Of a stretch of DNA of 43,417 nt, positions 26,395 through 35,095 are shown one piece after another. The notes under the pieces are model-generated. The model saw only the letters and a list, made by a program, of their open reading frames with translations. It had not been told where the DNA came from and ran no database searches. The position numbers and the translations under genes are program-made. Positions within the stretch are counted from its first letter, which is position 1. Every line of letters starts with the position of its first letter. This DNA is from Victivallales bacterium (GTDB taxonomy: Bacteria; Verrucomicrobiota; Lentisphaeria; Oligosphaerales; Oligosphaeraceae): contig JAFXUD010000030.1 in assembly GCA_017535315.1 (NCBI GenBank), positions 78,307 through 121,723 on the forward strand, given 5' to 3'.

Positions 26395-29300
26395 CTACTT
26401 GATAAACCGCCTATCCACTGGTGGAGGGGTTAGCATTTCGCCGTAATCCTGCGAGCCGACGAATACAAAGCGGTATTCGCGCTGCGCCACTTTAAGCCTG
26501 CATTCGGGTTCCCAGGACAACTTTTCCCCAGTCATTGCATCCATAATGGCGGCATTTTTATCAATGGAAAGGGAGCTTCTGTCAATGGTTAAGACAGTTT
26601 CCGCCTCATCGCCCAGATTTGTCACAATAAACAGCATGCTGTTTCCACGCTTGTATGCCCCCACGATAAAATCGCCAGATACGGAGAACTTCTTGTCCTT
26701 CGAATAATAAGGTATGAAATCACAGTTCTCCTTGTGGGTGCCAAATGCCCATAGAACATACCGTCCCTTCCAAGCCTCGGTGTAATCGCCAAATATCTGC
26801 TGGAAACTTGAGATTTCATGCTGATACATCAATGCCAGACCTGTACGGTATATCCGTTGATACTCCGTAAGATACTCCTGGTTTGAGATTTGCGGTGGCT
26901 TCTTGGGAAGCCTTGGCCTGACAATCGTCATTGGAACAAAGCCAGCCTGAAGACCTGTGGAATGGGCGCGTATGTGGTCCAGGGGGACATAATCCAACAT
27001 ATTCGTCTCAATATTATACTCCCAGTCCAGACCGATCGTGGCAAATGCCAATATAGGCACTATATTCGTATTGGTAAAGTGAATGACCAAAAGCTGCTCA
27101 GGACGCTTTCGCGAATCCAGAAGATATGCCATTCTCTTGATAAGCTCGCGTGTCTCCAGAATATTCATCTCTGGTATGACGCGGTCCTTATAGTCGCGGA
27201 CGAGCGAAAGCTCGGGATTGGTCTGTGGAAATACGTATGCCTCATCAACATAGAAGCCATCTATGCCTGCATCCAACTGCTTGTCATAGCACCATAGCAG
27301 GTAATCTATGTAGCGTTTTGAAAGGAAGCACCTGTCTGCCACCCCCACCCAATACTGCTTCACAGTTGCCCATTCAGCCTTATGATACTGATATGCCTCA
27401 TCCTCTATTGGGATAATGGATGGGCAGGAATAGGGAACAAACCTGTCCCCCGTCATGGCATGCTGCCCCAGCGACATATCCAGCATGCGCCAGCGATGCA
27501 ACGCAATGTATCCATCCACATCCCTGCCAAAGCGCTGCTTCATAAAGCCAGCATGAGAGAGATAGTACTCCCGCATCTGCCCGCTTTCCACCTCCTCAAA
27601 ATGCTTGCACAAATTAAATTGTGGAATGCGGGTTTTCATCGTCTCCTTAAATGCCTTGACGTATGAATAATCACCATTGGGCGGCACCTTGGCAAACCGC
27701 GTCCAAAGCCCAGCTGCGCTATCATGTTCCAATGGCAGGATATGAAGCAGACCAGGGAAACGTTCACCAAAGTTGAATGCCCACCTCTTCCACCCCGCAT
27801 GCCTAGGCTTCACTGGCGTCGCCTGGAAGCAGAATTCAAATTCCACTGGCTTGCCTGGCGTGCCCTTGCGACTGACTATGTCGCATTCCGCCAGCACCGT
27901 ATCTCCCTCCCTATTAAGCCTAATCATCGGCACTCCATCCAGCAGATCAAATCCCCTGGGAGAATTAAATGTCAGCGAAAGCCCACGTTCATCACCCCCA
28001 ACCCAGATATACGGGGTGAACTCACCTGGCACAACAGGCAGCCCCTTGTTGTTTATGCGCCTTGGCAGCGTGGAGGAATCCCAAACCTTGCCTATGCCCT
28101 CTGGTATGGCACCAGCTGGATTGTCACGCCCCATATCCACCAGTGAATTGAAAAATGGCGCTTCCTCTTTTTTGAAATGAGCGCAAAGTGTCAGCTTCTC
28201 CGCCACCTCATTGGCAGGGGGGACAAACCTGACAATCACTCGAGCAAAACCATCGTACTCCCAAATGGTGTGCGCCTGATAACGCCACTTGCCATAGCGG
28301 GCAACTGCCTTGGTGCGAACTATGTTGGGCCTTGCATCCGTAATTGTCAGGGACGCATCGCTCTCCTCCAAACGCTTTCCATCAACCACAAGATTAAACT
28401 GCAATGGCTTTGACAATAGCTCCATGCCCTTGCTGGTAACCTGCTTCAACAGCCCATTCTGTGCAAGGGAGTGATTGCGCAGGACTGTCTTTAGCTCCGT
28501 GCCATTTGTAACTACAATCGGCTCAAAGGGCGGGAGTATTCTGGAGGAAACGCCAAGACTCTTTTCCATAAAGGGGAAGCTCTTTTCCGTGAAGCCAAAG
28601 GCATTGTCATACTCGCGGCTCTTGCCATCCGCATCCACGACAGCAATCCTGCCAATCCAATCGCCAAGGGCACGCTTTTCAGGCAAATTCACCATTGCAA
28701 GCCAGGTTCCGCCCGACATAGCCTTGAACTCTCCGCTATATGAAGCCCCATCTGGCGACTTCACCTCGGCATTGCCAGAGACAATCTTGTCCACAGAATC
28801 CAGCAGCACGGAAATCTTGTCATAGCTAGGATAATAACGCAGGAAGCAATACCCAAGTCCCTCAATCTTACGCTTGTCGGTCACAGGACCATCCGTCAAT
28901 GTGCCCCCCATCTCAAATGGGACTCCCCCACGCCTTAGAACCACCCCTAGTTTTGGGTCGCGTACAGAAAAAACCAGCGATTTATAAGGGAATTTTGGCT
29001 CAGGCAATTCGACAACCTTGCCATCAGCTATGGGCACATCATCGCTACCATTTTCGCGTACAGCGCCACTTAGCGTGCCGCCCTCATATTCCATGCGAAG
29101 GCAAACCCGACCTGAAATAAGAGTTGTGTCCGCACCGCGTACCTTCACACCTGGAAATCCCTCCAGCGCCTTGACCTGTATCAGCCTTTTTGCATCCAGC
29201 GGCGAATCCGTCCCCGTCAAATTAGCATATCCAATGTTGGCTCGCACAAAATTCCTTGCCACATTGCAATAGAAATCCAGCGGATCTATATCAGGCATGC

Positions 29301-29808
29301 CCGACCAAGGAATGGCAACCTCCACATCCCATCTGCCATCATGAACCTGCGACGCGCTTTGAAACGGAATATCAAACTTTGATGCCCTACCATCATTGCG
29401 AATAAATGTTACAACCGCATTGGTGACATTCACAACAAACTGATAACCCTTGTTTACATCCTTGTTGATAACATAAAATTCGACGCAATCATCGGCAAAA
29501 ACACGACCGCCACTCTTTGCCTGGACGATGAAACCGCCAAGGGCATCCGCCTCCTCCACTGGGGTGCTCATGGTCATGTAAAGTGCCTCCTCAGTGCTGG
29601 TGACATACACTGATACGTTGCGATTGACCAGACGGTGGTTAATCGCATGCACCATTCCTTCAAGGAGCGAGGCACGGGTGTATTCCTCCTCCCCAACAAC
29701 ACCGTCAATCTTTATGGATGTATTCTTGTCTCTAGGAATAAAAATGTGTTCGGCGGCACCAACACAGGCAACTAAAACCATCGCCAAAACAAAAAAACTT
29801 TTATTCAT
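26395..29808 (-). CDS. Exported CBM9-like plus putative glycoside hydrolase barrel (DUF6067-like)
   Basis: 1137 residues. A signal peptide (residues 1-19, hydrophobic core FVLAMVLVACVG) leads to export; LVAC also fits a lipobox, so a lipoprotein is possible. Residues 25-215 resemble a CBM9-type domain (IDGVVGEEEY, ADDCVEFYV, GRWDVEVAIPW). A long middle region of beta domains follows, then a barrel-like domain with LDAGIDGFYVDEAYVF near residue 850 and GLDWEYNIETN further on, the type of acidic strand ends seen in glycosidase barrels. This arrangement is found in large Lentisphaerae and related proteins of uncharacterised hydrolase function. Catalytic residues cannot be fixed, though DGFYVDEA is the best candidate. 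It is preceded by a palindrome at 29823-29839. Confidence 0.7.
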   Translation of the reverse strand: MNKSFFVLAMVLVACVGAAEHIFIPRDKNTSIKIDGVVGEEEYTRASLLEGMVHAINHRLVNRNVSVYVTSTEEALYMTMSTPVEEADALGGFIVQAKSGGRVFADDCVEFYVINKDVNKGYQFVVNVTNAVVTFIRNDGRASKFDIPFQSASQVHDGRWDVEVAIPWSGMPDIDPLDFYCNVARNFVRANIGYANLTGTDSPLDAKRLIQVKALEGFPGVKVRGADTTLISGRVCLRMEYEGGTLSGAVRENGSDDVPIADGKVVELPEPKFPYKSLVFSVRDPKLGVVLRRGGVPFEMGGTLTDGPVTDKRKIEGLGYCFLRYYPSYDKISVLLDSVDKIVSGNAEVKSPDGASYSGEFKAMSGGTWLAMVNLPEKRALGDWIGRIAVVDADGKSREYDNAFGFTEKSFPFMEKSLGVSSRILPPFEPIVVTNGTELKTVLRNHSLAQNGLLKQVTSKGMELLSKPLQFNLVVDGKRLEESDASLTITDARPNIVRTKAVARYGKWRYQAHTIWEYDGFARVIVRFVPPANEVAEKLTLCAHFKKEEAPFFNSLVDMGRDNPAGAIPEGIGKVWDSSTLPRRINNKGLPVVPGEFTPYIWVGGDERGLSLTFNSPRGFDLLDGVPMIRLNREGDTVLAECDIVSRKGTPGKPVEFEFCFQATPVKPRHAGWKRWAFNFGERFPGLLHILPLEHDSAAGLWTRFAKVPPNGDYSYVKAFKETMKTRIPQFNLCKHFEEVESGQMREYYLSHAGFMKQRFGRDVDGYIALHRWRMLDMSLGQHAMTGDRFVPYSCPSIIPIEDEAYQYHKAEWATVKQYWVGVADRCFLSKRYIDYLLWCYDKQLDAGIDGFYVDEAYVFPQTNPELSLVRDYKDRVIPEMNILETRELIKRMAYLLDSRKRPEQLLVIHFTNTNIVPILAFATIGLDWEYNIETNMLDYVPLDHIRAHSTGLQAGFVPMTIVRPRLPKKPPQISNQEYLTEYQRIYRTGLALMYQHEISSFQQIFGDYTEAWKGRYVLWAFGTHKENCDFIPYYSKDKKFSVSGDFIVGAYKRGNSMLFIVTNLGDEAETVLTIDRSSLSIDKNAAIMDAMTGEKLSWEPECRLKVAQREYRFVFVGSQDYGEMLTPPPVDRRFIK

Positions 29809-29822
29809 GGTACACCATTAAA

Positions 29823-29839
29823 GGAAAACATTGTTTTCC
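29823..29839. promoter_or_regulatory. 17-bp palindrome upstream of the CBM9 protein gene (operator-like)
   Basis: GGAAAACA (29823-29830), one base, TGTTTTCC (29832-29839) form a perfect palindrome 14 bp before the ATG at 29808 in the 68-bp gap after the PHP gene. Size and symmetry suit a dimeric repressor such as a LacI- or GntR-type regulator, or a small hairpin hiding the ribosome site. No regulator gene is in the window. Confidence 0.4.
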
Positions 29840-29876
29840 AGCCATTTGTGAGACAGAGCATATTGCTAATAAAGCC

Positions 29877-31118
29877 TCAATCCAGCATGAAGGGCTGCGA
29901 GAAGATGATCTCGCCGCTGTCGTCCGTGGCGAACGCCTTGATACGCAGGAAGATGTGCTTAGGGTAATCAGCCTTGGCGACTGTGAACGCCAGCTTGTCG
30001 CCAGTTGTCTCGGAGATCACACCCTCCTTGGAGATGACCTGGAAGCGCGCAGGCTTGTCGGTCGTGGCCAGCAGTTTCGCGCCATCGAAGCCGATGTAGG
30101 TGAAGTTGAGGATGCCGCGCCCCTTGATGGCCCCGAACCAGTTGCCCTGGCGGTAGGCCTTCAGGCACTCATGGACGCTCTTCTCCTTCACAATCAGCAC
30201 ATTCGTCCCCTGCTTGAGGCTCCAGTCTGGCACAAAGAATCCAAAGCACTGGCGTCCCAGTCCAAGCGCGTGGTCCCAGTAGTCCTCGCTGTAGGAATCG
30301 CTCCAAGGGTACTTCTCCTTGTTGCCTGCGCTCTCGTTGAAGACCTCGATGCCCAGCACTCGCGGATCATAGTCCAGTATCTCCATCATGTGGTCCATAT
30401 TCAGCCTCGTCCACGTCGGATGGTTGATGGTGACACCGCCGCCATCCGCAAAAATCAGTCCGTCGAGCATACGGTCGATGGCTTTACGCCAAGGCTCGCC
30501 TGTGCCGAAATGATAGCCGTGTGACTTGGTCTTGAAGAAGTCCCGTGCATCAAAAGTACCTGAAGCGTATGCGGAACCAGGCGCGCACATATGCGTGGGG
30601 CTTCCAACAAAGCTGTGGTGTTCCGCGTTCGGTGCCTCCAGCACGCCTTCGGGTAGCGGCTTGAAGAGGGGACCGCCCTCCACGAAGGGATACTGGCTGC
30701 GGTATTTCTCCTCCAACTCGTCAACCCACGGCGCAAGAATCTTGTTCCAGTCGAACGGCCCGTCCGTGCGAACGCCATTGACCATTACGGGGAAATCATG
30801 GTGAACACGGTAGTAGTTGACCGTCATCTTGCTGGCAGGGCAATACGGAGCCGATGGATAGTAGTTGGAGATGGTTAGCAGACCAAAGCCGCGCTCAAGA
30901 AAGGCGTTCAACCTCGTCTGGTTGGTGCAGTGCCCATGTGTTGTCGTGTGTACCTGGAAGGAGTGTCCCCAATCCACGTTGCCATATGGTCTTCGGTTGC
31001 GTTCTGGAACGTTCACTTTTGCCTCCTTGTTGCCCTTTGCTTCATCCGCAAACAATCTACTTCCTGCGGCGACAACCGCCGCAGATGCCATCAACTTGAT
31101 AAACTCGCGTCTGTCCAT
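29877..31118 (-). CDS. Tat-exported PHP-like metal-dependent hydrolase
   Basis: 413 residues from the ATG at 31118, chosen because GGAG lies about eight bases upstream and it places RRxFIK at the N-terminus; an ATG at 31133 lies inside the preceding gene. MDRREFIKLMASAAVVAAG is a twin-arginine signal (R3, R4), implying folding, probably with metal, before export. The body keeps PHP-like landmarks: GHSFQVHTTTHGHCTN near residue 50, LLTISNYYP, ITINHPTW-like VTINHPTW and GIEVFNES. Such proteins occur beside glycosidases, but no reaction is proven; phosphoesterase activity is the simple guess. The C-terminal 80 residues look like a beta domain. It starts 4 bp after the GH42-like gene and precedes the CBM9 protein, giving a three-gene exported set. 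Confidence 0.8.
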   Translation of the reverse strand: MDRREFIKLMASAAVVAAGSRLFADEAKGNKEAKVNVPERNRRPYGNVDWGHSFQVHTTTHGHCTNQTRLNAFLERGFGLLTISNYYPSAPYCPASKMTVNYYRVHHDFPVMVNGVRTDGPFDWNKILAPWVDELEEKYRSQYPFVEGGPLFKPLPEGVLEAPNAEHHSFVGSPTHMCAPGSAYASGTFDARDFFKTKSHGYHFGTGEPWRKAIDRMLDGLIFADGGGVTINHPTWTRLNMDHMMEILDYDPRVLGIEVFNESAGNKEKYPWSDSYSEDYWDHALGLGRQCFGFFVPDWSLKQGTNVLIVKEKSVHECLKAYRQGNWFGAIKGRGILNFTYIGFDGAKLLATTDKPARFQVISKEGVISETTGDKLAFTVAKADYPKHIFLRIKAFATDDSGEIIFSQPFMLD

Positions 31119-31122
31119 CGTA

Positions 31123-34100
31123 TTACTCCACATAGACCAGCGTATAGGTCTTCAGCGCGGTTTTCGGCAGCGTCACCGTCACCTTGCCACTATCCAGTTT
31201 GTATGCCAGCGGAATGCGCCCCTCATAGTCAGGCGAGACCGCATAGACTTGCTTGACGCTGTCACGCGCCACGCTGAACACAATGTCCTCCGCCACCTGC
31301 GGGAACATGGGCTCAGCGGGGTCGCCTGGCACTACGTCGCCGACTTTCAAGTTGGAACCCGTGCAGTTCAGGAAGTGGATGACCTTGCTGCCGTTCACGT
31401 CGAAGACGCTGGTCAGCACCGCCTCAGGCGTATTTCCTGGCTCCCAGGCGTTCTCCCCGTTCAGCACCAAATCCAGCAGATAATTGCCAAGCGCCTCGCA
31501 GTTCGGCTTCCGTTCGAAAGAAATCTTGGTCCCAGGTCCCACTTCCACCTGTCTATTTGGCGCGCCAAAATCCACAGGCGTATAGACGATGCGCCCCTTG
31601 CCGTAGGCGACTTCGTAGGCGGCGGGCATTGTCACCTTGCCGCCAGCCAGCGTCACCGTTCCGTGCGTCTTGAGTTCCTTCGGCGCATTTTTCACATTGA
31701 CCAGGATGACGGGCTCCTCGGTCTCAACCTCATCGCCGCCCAAGTTGAAGCGCACGCCCTTCTCGCTCTTCGTCATGACAGGCGATAGTCCGCCGAAGAC
31801 CTCCGAATAGGGCCATTCCTGGCGCAGCATGCATGTGCTATCCCCCTGTGCGACGCGGTGCGTCAGGAAGAGCGTCCCGCCATTCCGCGCGAACTCCAGC
31901 GAGGCGGCCACGTGCTCGTCGGAGAGGTTCTGCGTGCAGTCCAACATCAGCACCTTGTAGCCAGCCAGTCCCTCCGCCGTCAGGCTCCGCTCCGCAATGA
32001 ACTCGTGCTCGATGTGGCGGTTGCTCATCAAAAGCGACGTGCCAAGCACCTCGGCGGTGAAGCTGATGAAGCGCGGCCAGTCGCGCGAGATGGTAGAGAA
32101 GACGATGGCGGTCTTGCCCGCAGGCTTCGCGATGCGGTGGTCCATGTTGCCCACCTCCTTCACGAACTTGCAGTAGTTGGTCTTGCCCTCGGGGCACTGA
32201 ATGCCGCTGATGCCCCAGGTCGATTGCCCGTTCATGCTGTTCAGCGCCCAACCGAAATACATCACGTCCCAGTTGCGCGTGCTTGAATAGACCAGCCCGA
32301 AGGTGGGGATGTCAAAGCTGTTTTTGATATGGTTCTTCATCTTGCGGTAGGCCTGCATCGCGCGGTAGCACGCAAAGCCGTTTCGGCTCATGATTTCCGT
32401 GCCGATGTAGTCCCAGCCGCGCGCCGACTGCTCCAGAGCCGCGCCATGCTCCTTCGTGGCGTAGGTGGAGGTCATGCCGTAGTGGGTGGTGTACCCCATC
32501 GCCACAAACTTCTTGTTGTGTGCCTTCATGCGCGATTTCATCTTGAACCAGAAGTCGCCGATGTGCTTCTGGCGCCACGCAATCCAGACATGCCACAGCG
32601 CCGAGTTCTCGTTGAAAAGCTCGGGCGAGGTCTCATCGACGGGCAGATACCACCCCGTGTCTTCGTGGAACCGCTGGCGGCACTCCGCGCAGCCGCAGAA
32701 GGTGCCGCCCTGGTAGCACGCTTCGTCAATCATGATACCATCCAGCTTGGCAGTCACCACCTTCTCTTCCAAGTTGTTGAGGAAGTGCTCAATGGAATCG
32801 CTGTTGCCAACGCAGAAACCGCGGTTTGGCAGATGGTCAACAATGGACATCTCCAGGTGCGGCAGCCGCTCCACCAGCGCGCGGAAGCCATCCTCGCAGT
32901 TCCAAAGTATCGAGTAGTCGATGTGGTCCATCACGATGAAGCCCTTCTTGTGCGCTTCGCTGACGATGTTCACAATCGCCTTTTTGATGCGCTCCTTGTG
33001 GGCAGGATAGGTGTGGCGGCTGAGGAAGCCGCTGAGCATGATGACGTCCGTGCGGTCATTCTTCATCTCCTGGAGGCGTTTCTCCAGATGTTCAGGATTG
33101 CTGAATTCGTCGAAGGTTCCTGTGTTGCCTGGCCCCAGCGAGGAAACCATCTTGCCCCAGCGCCAATCCTCTTCGGGATTGTCGAACTCCGCATGGCTCT
33201 GCGGATACTCCATCTTCTTCAGCGGAGCCGCCATCTCCTGCCCAGGCACAGGCCGCTCATAGCTCTCGATTTTCACCGCTGGCCTGGGCGAGGGCTTGAA
33301 GTTCTCGCTGCGAAGCATGACGGCTGGGTGCGGCCCCTTCTCGCTAACCCAGAAGCCACGGCGGAAGGAGTAGTCCTCGTAACTCGTCTGGAGCAGCTGG
33401 TCGCCGATGGTGGAAACACACCACTGCGGTCCCTCGAAACCAATCTCCGCCACGCCATCCTCTATCCATGCGCAGAAGGTGACGGTCTGCACGCTGTTCG
33501 TTTTCAGCACAGGAGCCGTCGCCATCTTGACGCCATTGCAGCTGATGTCAAAGGCTGGCACGGCCTCCTCGCCCGAAGCAGATGCGACGGTGACAATATG
33601 CAGCCCTTTCCGCATCCCCGACATCGCAAAGAGTTTCTTGCCGCTGCCAAAGATGGCGGAGTAGAGGGAGCCGCTCGGCGCATAGTTGACCGCCTTCAGC
33701 CCCGTTGCATCCCGCCAGCCAAATCTCGCTTTTTCGCTAAACAAAGCGTCATGCGCCGCCTTGAAATCCTTGCCAAAGGTTTGAGCGCCAAAGACATAGT
33801 TGCGCTCCGCCTCCAGGACTGAGAAGTAGCGGAAGGAACGATGGGAATGCCGCATGTCAAAGTCCTTGGCATTCCCCTTGTACAACACCAGCTTGCCGTT
33901 GATGCTGCCGCCGAAGAAGCGCGGTGTGTATAGCAACCTGAGAACAATCTTGTCCTCCACGCGCTTAATCTCCCACTGGCCCACAACCCCCGTCGGGCCG
34001 TAGTCGCCATGCGAATTGACGCCCTTCGGGTCGCAGTCGATGCACAACTCGCCATAGTCGCCGCCAGACAAAAACAGGCAGCGCACCTTGTCGCTGAACA

Positions 34101-34557
34101 ACGCGCCGACCTCATTCGGCTTCAGTGCACCGCTGAACTGCGTCAGCTTGGAGGCGCGTCCCCTGAGCGCTGTATAAGAGCTGCCGTCAAAGGTCGCGTA
34201 TGGCAATTCAATCTGGTAATTCATCCCCTCCTCAGGAACCTTCTCCGAATAGGCAGGGCAGTGGGTCTGCACGTTGATCTCTATCTCGCTGCCATCCTTC
34301 TTCATGGCGATTTCGCGGCGGAACTTGAAGCCGTCCTTTTCGCCAAACACGTTAAAGACCTTGGCATCCGCCGTCTCTTCCTCGCGCGTCTGCTGTCCAG
34401 GGAAACCACCGTCGGGGAACAGGCTATGACGCTCGCCAGAGACAATCACCTTGCCCCCCTGCTCAACCTTCAGCTTGCCGCTGTCCAGTAGCTTGAACTC
34501 CTGCGCCATCACCATGCACACACTTGCCATCAACCAAACTATGCCAATTCTTTTCAT
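31123..34557 (-). CDS. Exported GH42-like putative glycoside hydrolase
   Basis: 1144 residues from the ATG at 34557 (AGG eight bases upstream); GTG 34566 and ATG 34563 are alternatives. MKRIGIVWLMASVCMVMAQ is a signal peptide with a type I cleavage site after VMA. An N-terminal beta region of about 450 residues is followed by a barrel with TDVIMLSGFLSRH, FIVMDHIDYS and KLDGIMIDEACYQGG (about residue 605), then CGCAEC within CGCAECRQRF, the cysteine cluster seen in some putative glycosyl hydrolase-like barrels. Residues about 840-980 resemble the flavodoxin-like trimerisation domain of GH42 beta-galactosidases (GYKVLMLDC, FARNGGTLFLTH). The tail is a beta domain. Substrate unknown. It is the first gene of the exported set, with no convincing promoter seen in the repeat-filled upstream gap. 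Confidence 0.75.
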   Translation of the reverse strand: MKRIGIVWLMASVCMVMAQEFKLLDSGKLKVEQGGKVIVSGERHSLFPDGGFPGQQTREEETADAKVFNVFGEKDGFKFRREIAMKKDGSEIEINVQTHCPAYSEKVPEEGMNYQIELPYATFDGSSYTALRGRASKLTQFSGALKPNEVGALFSDKVRCLFLSGGDYGELCIDCDPKGVNSHGDYGPTGVVGQWEIKRVEDKIVLRLLYTPRFFGGSINGKLVLYKGNAKDFDMRHSHRSFRYFSVLEAERNYVFGAQTFGKDFKAAHDALFSEKARFGWRDATGLKAVNYAPSGSLYSAIFGSGKKLFAMSGMRKGLHIVTVASASGEEAVPAFDISCNGVKMATAPVLKTNSVQTVTFCAWIEDGVAEIGFEGPQWCVSTIGDQLLQTSYEDYSFRRGFWVSEKGPHPAVMLRSENFKPSPRPAVKIESYERPVPGQEMAAPLKKMEYPQSHAEFDNPEEDWRWGKMVSSLGPGNTGTFDEFSNPEHLEKRLQEMKNDRTDVIMLSGFLSRHTYPAHKERIKKAIVNIVSEAHKKGFIVMDHIDYSILWNCEDGFRALVERLPHLEMSIVDHLPNRGFCVGNSDSIEHFLNNLEEKVVTAKLDGIMIDEACYQGGTFCGCAECRQRFHEDTGWYLPVDETSPELFNENSALWHVWIAWRQKHIGDFWFKMKSRMKAHNKKFVAMGYTTHYGMTSTYATKEHGAALEQSARGWDYIGTEIMSRNGFACYRAMQAYRKMKNHIKNSFDIPTFGLVYSSTRNWDVMYFGWALNSMNGQSTWGISGIQCPEGKTNYCKFVKEVGNMDHRIAKPAGKTAIVFSTISRDWPRFISFTAEVLGTSLLMSNRHIEHEFIAERSLTAEGLAGYKVLMLDCTQNLSDEHVAASLEFARNGGTLFLTHRVAQGDSTCMLRQEWPYSEVFGGLSPVMTKSEKGVRFNLGGDEVETEEPVILVNVKNAPKELKTHGTVTLAGGKVTMPAAYEVAYGKGRIVYTPVDFGAPNRQVEVGPGTKISFERKPNCEALGNYLLDLVLNGENAWEPGNTPEAVLTSVFDVNGSKVIHFLNCTGSNLKVGDVVPGDPAEPMFPQVAEDIVFSVARDSVKQVYAVSPDYEGRIPLAYKLDSGKVTVTLPKTALKTYTLVYVE

Positions 34558-34698
34558 TGTCATCACCTGAAAACTATATTACCACTCAGTTTTCTTCCCA
34601 AGAAATAACCTAATACAACTATTCTATTTTACAAGCTATTTTTCCTTAATCTTTCCCCCTTCGCTTCCAACGTTGTAATACCTCAGCGATTGATATGA

Positions 34699-34976
34699 GC
34701 CGCGGCGGCAAGAGCATAGCCGTGGGAAGAGCGAAGCCGCGTAAGCGACGGCAAGAGCATAGCCGTGGGTGAAGCGAAGCCGCGACAGCGGCGAAGCGAA
34801 ACCCACGGTCAGATGCCCACCCCAGTCCCCGTGCGCCTTGCCGCGTAGCGCAGCGAAGCGGCAAGGCGCATCCTGGATGAGAGATAATGTCATCAGGAAA
34901 CTTAAGTATATAATTCCCCCAAAAAAGCGGCGTAACCGCGAACAAACAATAGCCTTGGGCAAGCGAAACGCCGCTA
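34699..34976. repeat. Degenerate copies of the nested-hairpin repeat family
   Basis: Fills much of the 529-bp gene-free gap 34567-35095. The copy at 34763-34808 has an outer stem CCGTGGGT/ACCCACGG and inner stem GCCGC-GACA-GCGGC (34779-34792), preceded by GCATAG as in the right-edge array. Next comes a perfect 13-bp stem 34832-34844 with 34858-34870, and then 34926-34975 with ends AGCGGCGT/ACGCCGCT around a diverged unit containing TAGCC-TGGGCAAGCGAA. The remainder of the gap (34567-34698, 34977-35095) is AT-rich and I see nothing definite in it. Not coding. Confidence 0.75.
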
Positions 34977-35095
34977 CGAAGCTTATTTTTTCTACCGCCC
35001 CCGCAGGGCTTTATACAACCAACCCTTGGGGAATATAGAGTTCAAATTTAGAGCACTTTTTTCACCCAAATGTATTAGAGGTCATATTCCATCCC

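Noticed and set aside
32329-33822. Plus-strand open frame of 497 codons
   Set aside because: It is antisense to the GH42-like gene, whose signal peptide and barrel motifs are clear; the plus frame has no recognisable domain and arises from GC-rich codon use.
34977-35060. Intrinsic terminator after pbpC
   Set aside because: The GCCC/GGGC pairing near 35000 is short and is not followed by a U-run on the transcribed strand.
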